A stretch of 64,000 bases of DNA from Ambrosia x helenae (GCA_030844895.1 CM061230.1:1900705-1964704), one strand, 5' to 3'. Counted from the stretch's first letter, positions 1-10,885 are shown. Notes: a model not told the origin generated them from the letters alone. Program-made: numbers and translations.

Positions 1-707
1 TGATGACGTGTGTCCTAAAACGACAACGTCTAGACCTCTCGTCAAAAAGATAAGCAAAATAAGTTTGATTAAGAGGTTGCCTGACTTAGTGGAGCTGATA
101 TAAGGCAGTTGACCTGCCGTATAGGAGCCTCAGGGCAGAAAGCAAACAGTAAAATGTCTTGGAAATATAAAAAGGGATTTTGGCTTATTATCTTTGCAAG
201 GGACAAAACATCACACAGCTCCATACCTTGTATTGGGAAAGATAAAAGCTGAAAATATCCCAAAAGGGAAAAGTCTCACTGCTGGGAACTAAAAGAGGGT
301 CAAAATACATCCAGGTATGATAGGGAAGCTACCCTGAGGGAGCTCCTGGGCAGAATTTGACTGCCTATATAAGGAGACCCTTGGGTAGACATCACAGACA
401 CACTTCTCACTTCTTCTCTCTACTCTTATACTCTCTACTTCATTAATTCCCAACTCCAAATGAATATGTACTTATTCTCACGCCGGAGTCCAAACGCAGG
501 AGGCTCCCTCCTGCGTTAAGGCTAACGGTGTCTGCTACCTTTGTGCAGGTCCCTTCCAGGAGCTTGAAGACCCCCATTCTCAGAACCAAACCCAAAACCT
601 TAACTGAATCCTATCTTAAAACCTAAACCTTAACGTAATATACCCTTAACCTAAAATCCTAAGCATCTCCTAACCTAATACCGGTCATTTTCCTTGTTGT
701 AGCAACA
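1..707 (+). repeat. 5' LTR of the gypsy element
   Basis: Direct repeat of 10119-10825, starting TGATGACGTG and ending GTAGCAACA. It contains the element promoter. The 3' part (about 583-666) is rich in degenerate CCTAAACC/CCTTAAC units. Confidence 0.97.
366..373 (+). promoter_or_regulatory. LTR TATA box
   Basis: TATATAAG, followed by pyrimidine-rich sequence with repeated TTCTC, is the expected RNA polymerase II start for the genomic transcript. The 3' LTR holds the same box at 10484-10491, which could drive transcription into flanking DNA. Confidence 0.7.
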
Positions 708-709
708 AG

Positions 710-727
710 TGGCGCCCACCGTGGGGC
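710..727 (+). other. Primer-binding site
   Basis: TGGCGCCCACCGTGGGGC begins two bases after the LTR and starts with the TGG that pairs with a tRNA 3' CCA end. It is not the initiator-Met site used by the Copia element in this window. I cannot name the primer tRNA with confidence. Confidence 0.8.
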
Positions 728-797
728 TGTCGCTACTTTGAACAAACTGTTGAGAGTCTCTACAGTCCCATTTGTTCCTAAGTAACCTCCTTTTGTG

Positions 798-3700
798 ATG
801 ACTGGTGGAGATAACCGCCTAGGAGGGGGTCTTCCAGAAACTCCGGCCACTAGCCACACCTCAGGTGATGCCTCTGGCCGTGAAACGCCTGGAGCGGACG
901 GACAACAAGTCGAACCGTCTCTAGGGGACATGCTCAACTTCCAAACACCGCCATCCTCAAGGGCTGTTAACTCGTCTCCTAGAGACGACTTGTTGTTTCC
1001 AGTTGAACGAATGGATATCACCCCGGAGGGAGTACGAAGAAATTTCTTGCAACTCCGAGACCTCCTGAATGGTTATGTGCGAGAGGAGAGGTCCAGAGGA
1101 GTCAGGGTCAGGTTGTCCTATGACGAAGAGCCCGTTGTCACCCTCTCACCTAGCCCTCCGTTACTGGGAACCACCACCTCGCCAGCAACCCAGCGCGACT
1201 ACACTAACCATCACCCCTACTTGAACAGCCGAGGGGACATTTACCCAGGAGGAGGAGGTCCTAGCAGCTCTGTGCTCTCTCCGGGGACCTCATTACCACT
1301 TTCCTATGAAGAAGCTTTAAGATCGTTACCGTTGGCCAGCAGTGCCGTATCCACCTCCCTTACGGGAGCAGGAAGTCTTGCCGGAGGATTCGTCGTTCCT
1401 CCAGGAGCTATGTATCCTAATTATTCACAGTCTCAATACTTCCCCATATGGCCGGGAGGATATCCCTGGCAGTATCCTTCGCCTTTGAACCAAGTACCAG
1501 CAACTCCCCCTGTGGGAGGGCAAGGTCCCATGACCTCCCAACCCTTGGTTCAAACTCCTGTAGCTGAAGTTAGAGCAGAAACTACACCTTCTAAGCCGTA
1601 CCGACCTAAGTCATTGGAATGCTTTGCTGAACACATCGCTCATTTCGATTTCCCCAACAAGATCAAGATGCCGGCAAATGTGAAAACATATGACGGCACA
1701 GAAGACCCGGATGACCACTTGAACGTCTTCTCCGGGGCAGCCACTGTAGAAAAATGGAATGATGCCGAATGTTGTCACATGTTCATGCAGACCCTGGTAG
1801 GGCCAGCTCGCCTATGGTTCAGCGGCCTACCGTCTCGGAGCATCTCTTCGTTTGATGATTTAAGGAGAGGTTTCACCTCAAACTTTAACCCCCTCAGGAA
1901 GTGTACCAAAGATGCCGCCATATTGCATCAAATCCAACAAGGGGAGCACGAAAACCTCCGTAGTTTCATTGAGAGGTACAAGAGGGAAGGTCTGCAGTAT
2001 AGTGGTGCCACCGAGAAGATCCGGGTGTCGGGATTCATGGGAGCCATCCGTCCCAAGAAGTTACTAAGAAGATTTTATGAAGATGTTCCCCAAACCATGG
2101 AGGAAGCTTTCGAAAGAGCAGAAGCCTTCCTCAGGGGAGAGGAAGCACTAACTCGACAGGACACCAGGAAGAGGGATCGAGGAAGTTGGAGAGACAGCTC
2201 AACGAGCTCCCGGAGGCCTCACTTTCAACCCTACAACGAAAGACGATCAGGGAGATCCTATGACAATCAAAGGGGAGAAGAAAGACGACGGTCCCCAAGA
2301 TCAGGAAGGTACCATGACAAAGAAAAACAGGTTTTCACTGTCCTCACTAAGACCCCTCAGGAGATACTCTCCACAGAGGAAGTCAAGTACACCTTCCGAC
2401 CTCCCAGACCTCTGTCTAAGCCAGCTAGCAAGAGGGATGCCAGTAAACATTGTGCCTTCCACAATGATACGGGGCATCACACAAACGATTGCTACCAGTT
2501 GAAGAAACGGATAGAAGAAGCTGTTAAGTCCGGGGAACTCGCTCACCTGATCAAAGACATCAAGGGAAGGAGAGATGAAGGGAAGAAAGATAAAGAGGTC
2601 AACATGGTCAATCTTGAAGGAAACCAGCAGGTCAAGAAGGCCCGAACCGAGCCCTGGAACAAACAATACATCTGCCTCCCACCGGCTCCCGATGAACTGA
2701 TAGTTACACCCGTGATAGTGGAAGCCGAACTTGATGGCCTCCCTGTGGACAGGGTATACATGGACTGTGGAGCCTCGTCAGAGGTAATGTATGAACGATG
2801 CTTTGAATCCTTGAGCCCGGAGATCAAGTCCAAGCTCAAACCATCCGACGCCTCACTGGTGGGTTTCTCAGGGGAACGAGTACATCCCCTCGGAAAGCTC
2901 ACACTTAGCGTCTGTTTCCGAGACGGAGACTTATCAAGGACTGAGGAGCTAACATTCTCCGTCATCAGGTACCCTTCAAATAACATTGTCATCTTTTCAC
3001 TGTCAAAGACAGAAGAGTTGACTTGCTCTGTTATCAGGTACCCTTCAAGCTATAACGTTCTCATTGGAAGAATGGGCATCGCCACTTTCGGTGCGGTCGT
3101 ATCAACAACTCATGGCTTAATGAAGCTCCCCACTCCTAATGGAATTGCAACCCTGAAGCCAACGGCAGAGGCTCTTTTGATAGCCTCCGTGGAAGAGAAC
3201 AGAGGTCCCAAGAGTCCGGAAACACCAAGCAATGGTCCCATCCGGGAGGTTAGCATTAATGCTGCCTGTCAGGAGCAGACCATCAAAGTAAACAACCTGC
3301 TTCCCGATAAGGTTATGAGTGAACTAATTAACCTTTTGCAGGATAGTCAAGACGTGTTCGCTTGGTGCCCCGGAGACATGACAGGTGTCCCCAGAGATAT
3401 GGCTGAACACTCACTCAACATAGCTCCCTCATATAAACCAGTTGTCCAAAAGAAAAGGAGCTTGGCCCCAGCAAGGAGCCAAGCTGCCTGTCAGGAGGTG
3501 GAAAAACTGGTAGAAGCAGGCATTCTAAGGGAGGTTCAATATCATTCGTGGGTGGCAAATCCGGTCATGGTTGCCAAGCAAGACGGATCTTGGAGGATGT
3601 GTGTCGATTTCAAGGATCTCAACAAAGCCTGCCCTAAGGATTGCTATCCCTTGCCCGAAATTGATTGGAAGGTGGATTCTCTCGCCGGCTTCCAATACAA

Positions 3701-6473
3701 GTGCTTCTTGGATGCCTACAAGGGATACCACCAGATTCAGATGAAGCAAGAAGATGAAGAAAAGACAGCCTTCCATACCGACAAGGGGATCTTTTGCTAT
3801 AAGAAGATGCCCTTCGGTCTGAAGAATGCGGGAGCCACCTACCAACGGTTGGTGGACCAAGCTTTCTCGAAACAAATTGGAAGGAATATGGAAGCTTATG
3901 TGGATGACCTTGTCATCAAGAGCAAATCCGGGGAGGCCATAATCCAAGACATCCGAGAAACGTTTGACAACCTTCGAAGAATAAACATGAAGCTCAACCC
4001 TGTCAAGTGCTCCTTTGGGTTTGAGGAGGGGAAATTTCTAGGCCACATTGTTGGAAAACAAAGCATCAAAGCAAACCCAAGCAAGGTCCAAGCAGTCCTT
4101 GACATGAAGTCTCCTACCACAAAGAAAGAAATACAGAGCCTCAACGGTAAAATTGCTGCCTTAAAACGTTTCTTGCCCAAGTCCGCGGAAAGATCCTTAC
4201 CTTTCTTTAAAACACTCAAAAACTGTGTCAATAAAAAGGATTTCCGGTGGACAGCTGAGGCAGAGGCTGCCTTCTTGGAGCTCAAAAAACACATAGCTTC
4301 CCTGCCTGAAGTGGCAGCCCCTGAGGTAGGGGAAGTAATAACAGTTTATTTGTCTGCAGGAGCGGAGGCTGTGAGCTCAGTCCTCTTGGTTGACCGAGGA
4401 AAGGAACAAGTCCCAGTATACTTTGTCAGCAGAGCCCTCAAAGATTCTGAAATTAACTACACTCCCATAGAGAAGCTTGTATTGGCACTTGTGCACACCG
4501 CCAAGAGGCTCAGACGGTACTTCCAGGCCCACCCCATGAAGGTCATCACAGATCAGCCCATACGAGCCATCTTAGAAAAACCAGAAGACTCGGGGAGGTT
4601 AGCCAAATGGGCCATTGGCCTAGGAGAACACAAAATAGAGTACCTACCGAGAAGGGCTTACAAGGGACAAGTGTTTGCTGATTTCCTTGCCGAGTTACCC
4701 CACCTGCAGGCAGATGAAGAAATGAACGAGATTGAGGAGCAACCTGATCTTCAGGGGAAATGGTGCCTTTTCACTGATGGAGCCTCAAGTGTAGAAGGTT
4801 CCGGGGCTGGTCTTGTCATCAGGGACCCTCACGGAACCGAATACACTTATGCCCTCCGTCTGGACTTCCCCTGCACCAACAACGCTGCTGAATACGAGGC
4901 CCTACTGGCCGGGTTGCGATTGGCAAAAACAATGAAGGTACAAGAGCTAAAAGTCTTTGTTGATTCAAATCTTGTGGTCAAGCAGGTGAATGGAGGATAC
5001 ACAGCCAAAGAACCCTCAATGATTAGGTACAAGGACAAGGTCAAAGAACTCATCAAAGAATTCAAAGAGTTCTCATTGGAGCAAGTGTCAAGGACTAAGA
5101 ACAAGCAGGCAGATGCCCTCAGCAAGCTGGCTTCCTTGACTTTCGCTCACCTTACCAAGAAGGTCCTAGTTGAGGTGCTGAAAGAACCATCCATTGATGA
5201 CAGAGAGGTACAAGATGTGGTCACCGAAACAGACTCCACATGGATGACACCCATAATGTCCTACTTGAAGGAAGGGAAGCTGCCGGAAGACGAGCTGGAA
5301 GCTAAGCGGTTGGTCCTAAAGGCAAGGCAATATGTAATCGAAGATGACAAGCTCTACAAGAAAGGGTACTTGGCACCCCTACTAAGATGCGTGGGCCCTA
5401 ACCAGAGTAACTACCTCATCAGGGAGGTACACGAGGGCATATGTGGCATGCATTCTGGGCCACGGTCCGTGGTATCAAAGCTCATGAACTTGGGCTACTA
5501 CTGGCCCACCATGCACAAGGATGCCTCCGAAACAATCCGAAGATGTGAAGCCTGTCAGCTACAAACACCGATCAAGACCAACCCCAAGCATGACCTCGTC
5601 CCCATTATCTCAGCATGGCCCTTCTACAAATGGGGGATGGACATTGTGGGTCCCTTCCCGCAGGCCGCAGGAAAATTGAAGTTCCTTCTCGTGGCAGTAG
5701 ACTACTTTACCAAATGGCCAGAGGTTAGACCATTGGCTACCATCTCAGGAAAACATGTGATAACCTTCGTATGGGAGCAAATAGTCTGCAGATACGGCCT
5801 ACCAGGGGAGATGGTGACAGACAATGGGAAGCAATTTGCCAACAAACCTTTCAGCAGCTGGTGCTCCGAGCTAGGCATCAAGCAGGTCTTCAGCTCAGTA
5901 GCTTACCCCCAGTCCAATGGACAAGTTGAGCGGATGAACAGAAGCATCGTTGAAGGAATTAAAACGAGACTAGGGAGATATGGCAAGAAATGGATTGATG
6001 AGCTCCCCAGCGTCCTGTGGGCCATAAGGACCATGGAAAAGACAAGCCATCAAAGGACCCCATATAGCCTCGTCTTTGGAAGCGAAGCTGTCATACCAGC
6101 CGAGATAGGGGTAAGCTCAAGAAGAAGTACTCGCCAAGATGCTCACCACAATCAAAGGGAGGTCCTGCTCAATCTGGACCTACTCGAAGAATCAAGAGAC
6201 CAAGCCTCCATCAGGGAAGCAAGGTACAAAAAGAAACTCGAAGCATACTACAACACAAAGGTGAAGAAAGAGGCCTTCAGGCCAGGAGACCTCGTGTTGA
6301 GATGCAATGAAGCCAGTAAGCAGCAGAATGTAGGGAAATTGGGTCCCCGATGGGAGGGTCCCTATGTCGTAAAAGAAGCCCATAAAGGAGGATCCTATAA
6401 GCTAGCTGATCCTAATGGCAACATGATTCCAAGGCATTGGAGCGACAAGCATTTAAAACGTTTCTATGTTTGA
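798..6473 (+). CDS. Gag-Pol polyprotein, Ty3/gypsy Tat-type
   Basis: Single uninterrupted frame of 1891 residues from ATG 798 (a GTG at 795 precedes it in frame). Order: proline/serine-rich Gag N-terminus; capsid-like retrotransposon Gag region (about 270-440); basic stretch; C-x3-H-type knuckle near residue 552; aspartic protease with D656-C-G-A; reverse transcriptase with YVDD at 1034-1037; first RNase H; second, ancestral-type RNase H with TDGAS at D1327; integrase with an HHCC zinc region from about H1545 and catalytic D1615, D1675, E1711 (D to E spacing is DD35E). No chromodomain follows. The protein copies the element RNA and inserts the DNA. Oddities: the protease reads DCGAS rather than DSG/DTG, and a 23-codon in-frame duplication lies at 2940-3050. 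No stop or frameshift, so it may be active. Confidence 0.96.
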   Translation: MTGGDNRLGGGLPETPATSHTSGDASGRETPGADGQQVEPSLGDMLNFQTPPSSRAVNSSPRDDLLFPVERMDITPEGVRRNFLQLRDLLNGYVREERSRGVRVRLSYDEEPVVTLSPSPPLLGTTTSPATQRDYTNHHPYLNSRGDIYPGGGGPSSSVLSPGTSLPLSYEEALRSLPLASSAVSTSLTGAGSLAGGFVVPPGAMYPNYSQSQYFPIWPGGYPWQYPSPLNQVPATPPVGGQGPMTSQPLVQTPVAEVRAETTPSKPYRPKSLECFAEHIAHFDFPNKIKMPANVKTYDGTEDPDDHLNVFSGAATVEKWNDAECCHMFMQTLVGPARLWFSGLPSRSISSFDDLRRGFTSNFNPLRKCTKDAAILHQIQQGEHENLRSFIERYKREGLQYSGATEKIRVSGFMGAIRPKKLLRRFYEDVPQTMEEAFERAEAFLRGEEALTRQDTRKRDRGSWRDSSTSSRRPHFQPYNERRSGRSYDNQRGEERRRSPRSGRYHDKEKQVFTVLTKTPQEILSTEEVKYTFRPPRPLSKPASKRDASKHCAFHNDTGHHTNDCYQLKKRIEEAVKSGELAHLIKDIKGRRDEGKKDKEVNMVNLEGNQQVKKARTEPWNKQYICLPPAPDELIVTPVIVEAELDGLPVDRVYMDCGASSEVMYERCFESLSPEIKSKLKPSDASLVGFSGERVHPLGKLTLSVCFRDGDLSRTEELTFSVIRYPSNNIVIFSLSKTEELTCSVIRYPSSYNVLIGRMGIATFGAVVSTTHGLMKLPTPNGIATLKPTAEALLIASVEENRGPKSPETPSNGPIREVSINAACQEQTIKVNNLLPDKVMSELINLLQDSQDVFAWCPGDMTGVPRDMAEHSLNIAPSYKPVVQKKRSLAPARSQAACQEVEKLVEAGILREVQYHSWVANPVMVAKQDGSWRMCVDFKDLNKACPKDCYPLPEIDWKVDSLAGFQYKCFLDAYKGYHQIQMKQEDEEKTAFHTDKGIFCYKKMPFGLKNAGATYQRLVDQAFSKQIGRNMEAYVDDLVIKSKSGEAIIQDIRETFDNLRRINMKLNPVKCSFGFEEGKFLGHIVGKQSIKANPSKVQAVLDMKSPTTKKEIQSLNGKIAALKRFLPKSAERSLPFFKTLKNCVNKKDFRWTAEAEAAFLELKKHIASLPEVAAPEVGEVITVYLSAGAEAVSSVLLVDRGKEQVPVYFVSRALKDSEINYTPIEKLVLALVHTAKRLRRYFQAHPMKVITDQPIRAILEKPEDSGRLAKWAIGLGEHKIEYLPRRAYKGQVFADFLAELPHLQADEEMNEIEEQPDLQGKWCLFTDGASSVEGSGAGLVIRDPHGTEYTYALRLDFPCTNNAAEYEALLAGLRLAKTMKVQELKVFVDSNLVVKQVNGGYTAKEPSMIRYKDKVKELIKEFKEFSLEQVSRTKNKQADALSKLASLTFAHLTKKVLVEVLKEPSIDDREVQDVVTETDSTWMTPIMSYLKEGKLPEDELEAKRLVLKARQYVIEDDKLYKKGYLAPLLRCVGPNQSNYLIREVHEGICGMHSGPRSVVSKLMNLGYYWPTMHKDASETIRRCEACQLQTPIKTNPKHDLVPIISAWPFYKWGMDIVGPFPQAAGKLKFLLVAVDYFTKWPEVRPLATISGKHVITFVWEQIVCRYGLPGEMVTDNGKQFANKPFSSWCSELGIKQVFSSVAYPQSNGQVERMNRSIVEGIKTRLGRYGKKWIDELPSVLWAIRTMEKTSHQRTPYSLVFGSEAVIPAEIGVSSRRSTRQDAHHNQREVLLNLDLLEESRDQASIREARYKKKLEAYYNTKVKKEAFRPGDLVLRCNEASKQQNVGKLGPRWEGPYVVKEAHKGGSYKLADPNGNMIPRHWSDKHLKRFYV

Positions 6474-6559
6474 AAGTTGTAAACGTCTCTATTGTACCAT
6501 CAAAGTTATGATGAATGAATGAATTGTGTTTCAAATTATTAACTTGTCGCTTATCTTAT

Positions 6560-6815
6560 CAAAGGGTGAGCCCCTCCAAACCAGGCTCCATGGGATCCGG
6601 CGCTATACCTACCCATGAAACGGGGATGAGCTCCCAGGCCACAACTGCTCAACAGGTAACAAGGCTAAGTAACCTTCCTGTATACAGGGTGAGTCCCTAA
6701 TACAATCCACGACTCCATGGGACAAGTCCTTAGAAGGAATACCTAAACCCATGAAAGAGGGTGAGCTCCTCACACCAAGACAGCTCCCACATGTTCACAC
6801 TCAATATAAAACGAA
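6560..6815 (+). repeat. Degenerate tandem repeats in the element's 3' untranslated region
   Basis: Four diverged units spaced roughly 60-75 bp, each headed by GGGTGAGCYCC or GGGATGAGCTCCC (about 6565, 6622, 6686, 6760); some share CCATGGGA and ACCCATGAAA. Plant Tat-type elements are known for variable tandem repeats at this site. The rest of 6474-7148 has an A-rich tract (6838-6850) and no gene. Confidence 0.6.
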
Positions 6816-7148
6816 CATAACACTAAGAAACCGTTTAAAAAAAAAAAAAGTTTAAAACACAAACGAAAAAAGCTGATAGGATGAGCATTGCATCGGCTCC
6901 TTAACTAAGTATCCTAAGTTGGATGGCTGCAGCATCCACCTTTGGGAAAAAAGTTAAAGACATTGCAAACACTATGAACGACAAGTAACAGAGTCAAAAC
7001 AACGAAGCAATAAACATAGATAAAGCATCACCCCCTAAAGGGGGGAGCATTCCATTAAAAGATAATAATTAAAAGCCCCAAGGGCTGAGTACAGCATAGT
7101 TCGGTTACAAAAGACATGCTAAAAACTTGAAAACATAACTAAGGCAAG

Positions 7149-9571
7149 TCACGGGGTAGCTGGGTCTTCGGCTTCATGGGTGGCAGCATCCTCACCAGGG
7201 GGAGCCAAGGCTCGGTTACCAACATCATCATAAAGGCCCTCTGTGTCAAGACCGGCAAAGGGATCATCTTCGCTAGAAGGAGGGAGAGACTCAACCTCCA
7301 GAGCCTGTAGGGGGGAAGGACTCTCAAATACCTGCTCTAAATTTGGAACCTTAGAAGAACTAGCAGGTTTTATACGTTTGGAACTGCCCTCCCCACCGTC
7401 GGCTCCCTCCAGCATGATCATAAGAGGCCTTTTTGACACATAAGAGCCAAACACTTGGTCGGCCACATCCTTTTTAAGGCCTTCCGGCTCCAAGTCTTGA
7501 AGGAAGGAGAGAGGCTGCTCAGAAGCCTTGGCAATAGCAGAGATATAGGGGTAAGTTGCAAGCTCCATTGCCTTCACAGCATTCACAAACTCATCACCGG
7601 AAGAAGGCTTAAAGGATGGCAGCTCTTCAATATCCTGACCCTCCCGAGCCGCTTTAAAGCCGGCTTGAATCCCTCCATGGCGACCGAAAGCTATGGCCTT
7701 TGCATAAATGTCAGCCAGGGGAGCATTAAATTCTTGGGAGTGCAGGAGGTTGGTGACAAAGCGAGCTACCCCCTTGGAGACTAACCACTCTTTCTCTTCG
7801 GTCAAACGGTCCACCTGGACTCGAAGCTCTGTACCCACCCTCTCCACCGAGGCCAACTCCTGCTTAACTGCCTGACGTGCCCGAGCCAACCCCTCCCTCT
7901 CCTCTGCAACTTTAGCCTTCTCATCATGAAGACCCTTGAACATCTTCTCAAATTTTTCCTTCTCTAAACCAAGCTGAGTCTTCGACACAGCCAACTCTTG
8001 AACCAAGTCTTTCTCCCGAGCAGCAAGCTTGGTCAACTCCTCCCTCGCCTTCACCAACTCAGCCTCATGCTCTTCAAAAAACTCTTCCACTTGTTCCCTC
8101 CTTGCCATCAACTCACCCCATCTGGCCATACCATCCGGGAACAAAGAAAGAAATTGCCCGAAGTGGTAATACATCTTCCTCATCACGTCCCTGTCTGTCC
8201 ATTCCTTGTGAAGCTCTCTCTCAGCATCTGGAACACAATGGTCTATCAGATCACGGCACACGGAAGCTTTCTTCAACAAATCAGTAGACTTGATATCCCA
8301 ATCTGGCACAAACACTCCTTCAACAGGCTCCTGCTGGGCAGGAGCATCAGAAACATCTTCAACGGCAGCTTTGGAACTTTCACCACCTTCAACTGACAAT
8401 AACTTTGAACTTGGACTGGGTGCAGCAACATCCTTTGGTTTCTTGAAAACAACATCGTCTTTCTTCGGGGAGGACAATGTCAGCTTGCCCTTCCCAGGGG
8501 CAGGGGTATACCCCAACGCTGAAGAAATCAGAGAAGAATCTTCATCTTCATCTCCTAAGACCAAGGGCACAACAGAAGAAGCCCCCTGACCCGAAGAAGC
8601 AGTTTGAAGTCGCTTGCTGGAGCGACGGGCAGTAACAGACCTCTCCACAGAAGGCTCTGTAGCAGCAGCAGACGATGTGATCACACTTGTGTACACTCCC
8701 TTGAAACGAACATGCTCAGTCTTCACAACAACATTCTGACCCTCAGCAACACTCCGAACCTTGAATTTCACGTCAGCAATATCATCCAAAGCCAGAAAAT
8801 CCAAAGTGCTCATCTCTGCAAAAAAGACAAAAGGGTTAGACAACATAACAAGGATAAGGATACCAAAGAGGAGACAAGGAGACACCTACCCTTCCCACCA
8901 TGATATATCACCGGGTCAGTCCCAAGATCATGCCAGTTGGCACTCAAACCCACCATCACCAGAAAATCCTCAGGAAAGGTACGAAGACGAGTAGGGAAGC
9001 CACGCAGCTTCTCCAACAACACTTGGTCGAGAGTACCAGGTTCAGGCTCCTTCTCATTCAGGGGAGCATCCGAAGATCTCCGAGGAGTTTTAAAAGGTAG
9101 GAAGTCAGAATTTAAGAAAAAGAATTTGTCTTTCCAGGAGGAAACAATCCCGATGACACTAGAAATAAGAGCCGGTTCACATTGAGTCTTCTCAATGGTA
9201 AACCAGTTCCCATTTTTAGCCAATCTGAAAAACCGCCGGTACATGGCCAAGGAAGGCTTATGACCAAGGCAGCGACACACTATCTCGAAGTGCAAAATCC
9301 TTGCAACCCCGGACGGACACAACTGATCAAGGGAGAGTTGATGATATTCTAAAACATTAAGGAAAAAGGTGGAAAAGGGATACCTAAGGTTACCCTGATC
9401 AAACTGACGGGTATACACCGCCACTTTGCCAGTAGGAACGGAGGTCACAGGGGTTTTCCCCTTTGGAACAGTAGGATTAAAAGACAGAGGAATACCGATC
9501 TCGGTACAGAATCGCTCAACATCGGACTTAGATAGCCGAGTAAATTGATTTGCGAGATCAGTTTTCGACAT
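7149..9571 (-). CDS. Antisense two-exon gene, 'putative gypsy type transposon' family protein
   Basis: Exon 1 is 9571-8890 and exon 2 is 8815-7149, separated by a 74-nt GT-AG intron (8889-8816, phase 1) that joins the two frames exactly; the predicted product is 782 residues. The N-terminal 200 or so residues resemble the plant domain long catalogued as putative gypsy-type transposon/transposase (PF04195, by recognition, not search). The C-terminal half is acidic, then has a long heptad-rich coiled coil (about residues 440-580). Role unknown: such antisense genes are carried by several Tat-type elements and are neither gag nor pol. A TATA box lies about 150 nt upstream (9720-9728), so the gene probably has its own promoter. 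The start is the first in-frame ATG (9571); a TTG lies four codons upstream. No disabling changes seen. Confidence 0.82.
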
Positions 9572-9719
9572 AATGAAAGGCAAGGTATGACAAAAGAGAG
9601 AAGTTACTTACCAGATTTATAGGGAAGAAAAGAGGATCGCCGGTTGAGAAATAATCGTGGGAGAGAATGTGACGGTTTTCTAGTTTAGGAATGAAATGGA
9701 GAAGAAAGAGGGTTTATCT

Positions 9720-9728
9720 CTTTATAAG
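9720..9728 (-). promoter_or_regulatory. TATA box of the antisense gene
   Basis: On the minus strand this reads CTTATAAAG, about 150 nt before the ATG at 9571, with purine-rich leader between. The position fits an internal promoter opposing the LTR transcript. Confidence 0.5.
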
Positions 9729-10109
9729 AGATTTAAAATTTGAATTTAATGGCATTTAACGGTTATCAAGGGAAACCATCATTCAGCTGTCCTAGGGGAT
9801 GACGTCAGCCTAGACCCTTGTCATGTCAACAGTCGCCTGGGACGGCTGATGGGACACTCGTCTGCTCCCTAGGAAGTAATGGTGGATAGCCATATTAAAT
9901 TAAAAAATCAGGCCATCATGACAAATGCAAGGCCAAAAGCTTGCACAAAGTTTGATGAAGGAAAAAATAATAAACCAACGCTCCCATAAGGGAGCCAGGG
10001 GTTTGAAAAAATTACCCGGTGCTAACCTCAGCTCGAGCAGCGTTACCACCAGGGAATAAGACAATAAACAAGTCACAAGCACTTCTAACTTCTTTACAAA
10101 TGCTTATGA

Positions 10110-10118
10110 CTGGGGGGC
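10110..10118 (+). other. Polypurine tract
   Basis: A run of six G residues directly before the 3' LTR is the expected plus-strand primer. The 391 bases 9729-10119 otherwise hold no gene I can support. Confidence 0.7.
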
Positions 10119-10825
10119 TGATGACGTGTGTCCTAAAACGACAACGTCTAGACCTCTCGTCAAAAAGATAAGCAAAATAAGTTTGATTAAGAGGTTGCCT
10201 GACTTAGTGGAGCTGATATAAGGCAGCTGACCTGCCGTATAGGAGCCTCAGGGCAGAAAGCAAACAGTAAAATGTCTTGGAAATATAAAAAGGGATTTTG
10301 GCTTATTATCTTTGCAAGGGACAAAACATCACACAGCTCCATACCTTGTATTGGGAAAGATAAAAGCTGAAAATATCCCAAAAGGGAAAAGTCTCACTGC
10401 TGGGAACTAAAAGAGGGTCAAAATACATCCAGGTATGATAGGGAAGCTACCCTGAGGGAGCTCCTGGGCAGAATTTGACTGCCTATATAAGGAGACCCTT
10501 GGGTAGACATCACAGACACACTTCTCACTTCTTCTCTCTACTCTTATACTCTCTACTTCATTAATTCCCAACTCCAAATGAATATGTACTTATTCTCACG
10601 CCGGAGTCCAAACGCAGGAGGCTCCCTCCTGCGTTAAGGCTAACGGTGTCTGCTACCTTTGTGCAGGTCCCTTCCAGGAGCTTGAAGACCCCCATTCTCA
10701 GAACCAAACCCAAAACCTTAACTGAATCCTATCTTAAAACCTAAACCTTAACGTAATATACCCTTAACCTAAAATCCTAAGCATCTCCTAACCTAATACC
10801 GGTCATTTTCCTTGTTGTAGCAACA
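10119..10825 (+). repeat. 3' LTR of the gypsy element
   Basis: Matches 1-707 with one substitution (C at 10227). The flank after CA is GTGTT. Confidence 0.97.
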
Positions 10826-10885
10826 GTGTTGTTTAGTGGTTTGAGCTATGGGTCAGGTAGAAGGTCTCAACATCGAATAAGATGA

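Larger units (their letters stand above)
1..10825 (+). mobile_element. Complete Ty3/gypsy LTR retrotransposon, Tat-type (dual RNase H), with antisense gene
   Basis: Two LTRs of 707 bp (1-707 and 10119-10825) bracket a primer-binding site, one gag-pol frame, a 3' untranslated block with degenerate repeats, an antisense spliced gene and a polypurine tract. LTRs begin TG and end CA. I find a single difference between them (T at 109, C at 10227), so the insertion is very recent. The 5-bp target duplication cannot be checked because the left LTR starts at base 1; the right flank reads GTGTT. A second, ancestral-type RNase H between RT/RNase H and integrase, no chromodomain, and a long 3' region are established marks of the Tat (Retand/Ogre-like) group. 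Lineage below Tat is not assigned. Confidence 0.95.

Noticed and set aside
583..666. Telomere-like CCTAAACC/CCTTAAC words in the gypsy LTR
   Set aside because: Units are irregular and confined to the LTR; no run of true CCCTAAA repeats, so not a telomeric relic.
659..1021. Minus-strand open frame over the start of gag
   Set aside because: Opposite-strand shadow of the low-complexity, proline-rich gag start; no family features. The same applies to other antisense frames at 2301-5125.
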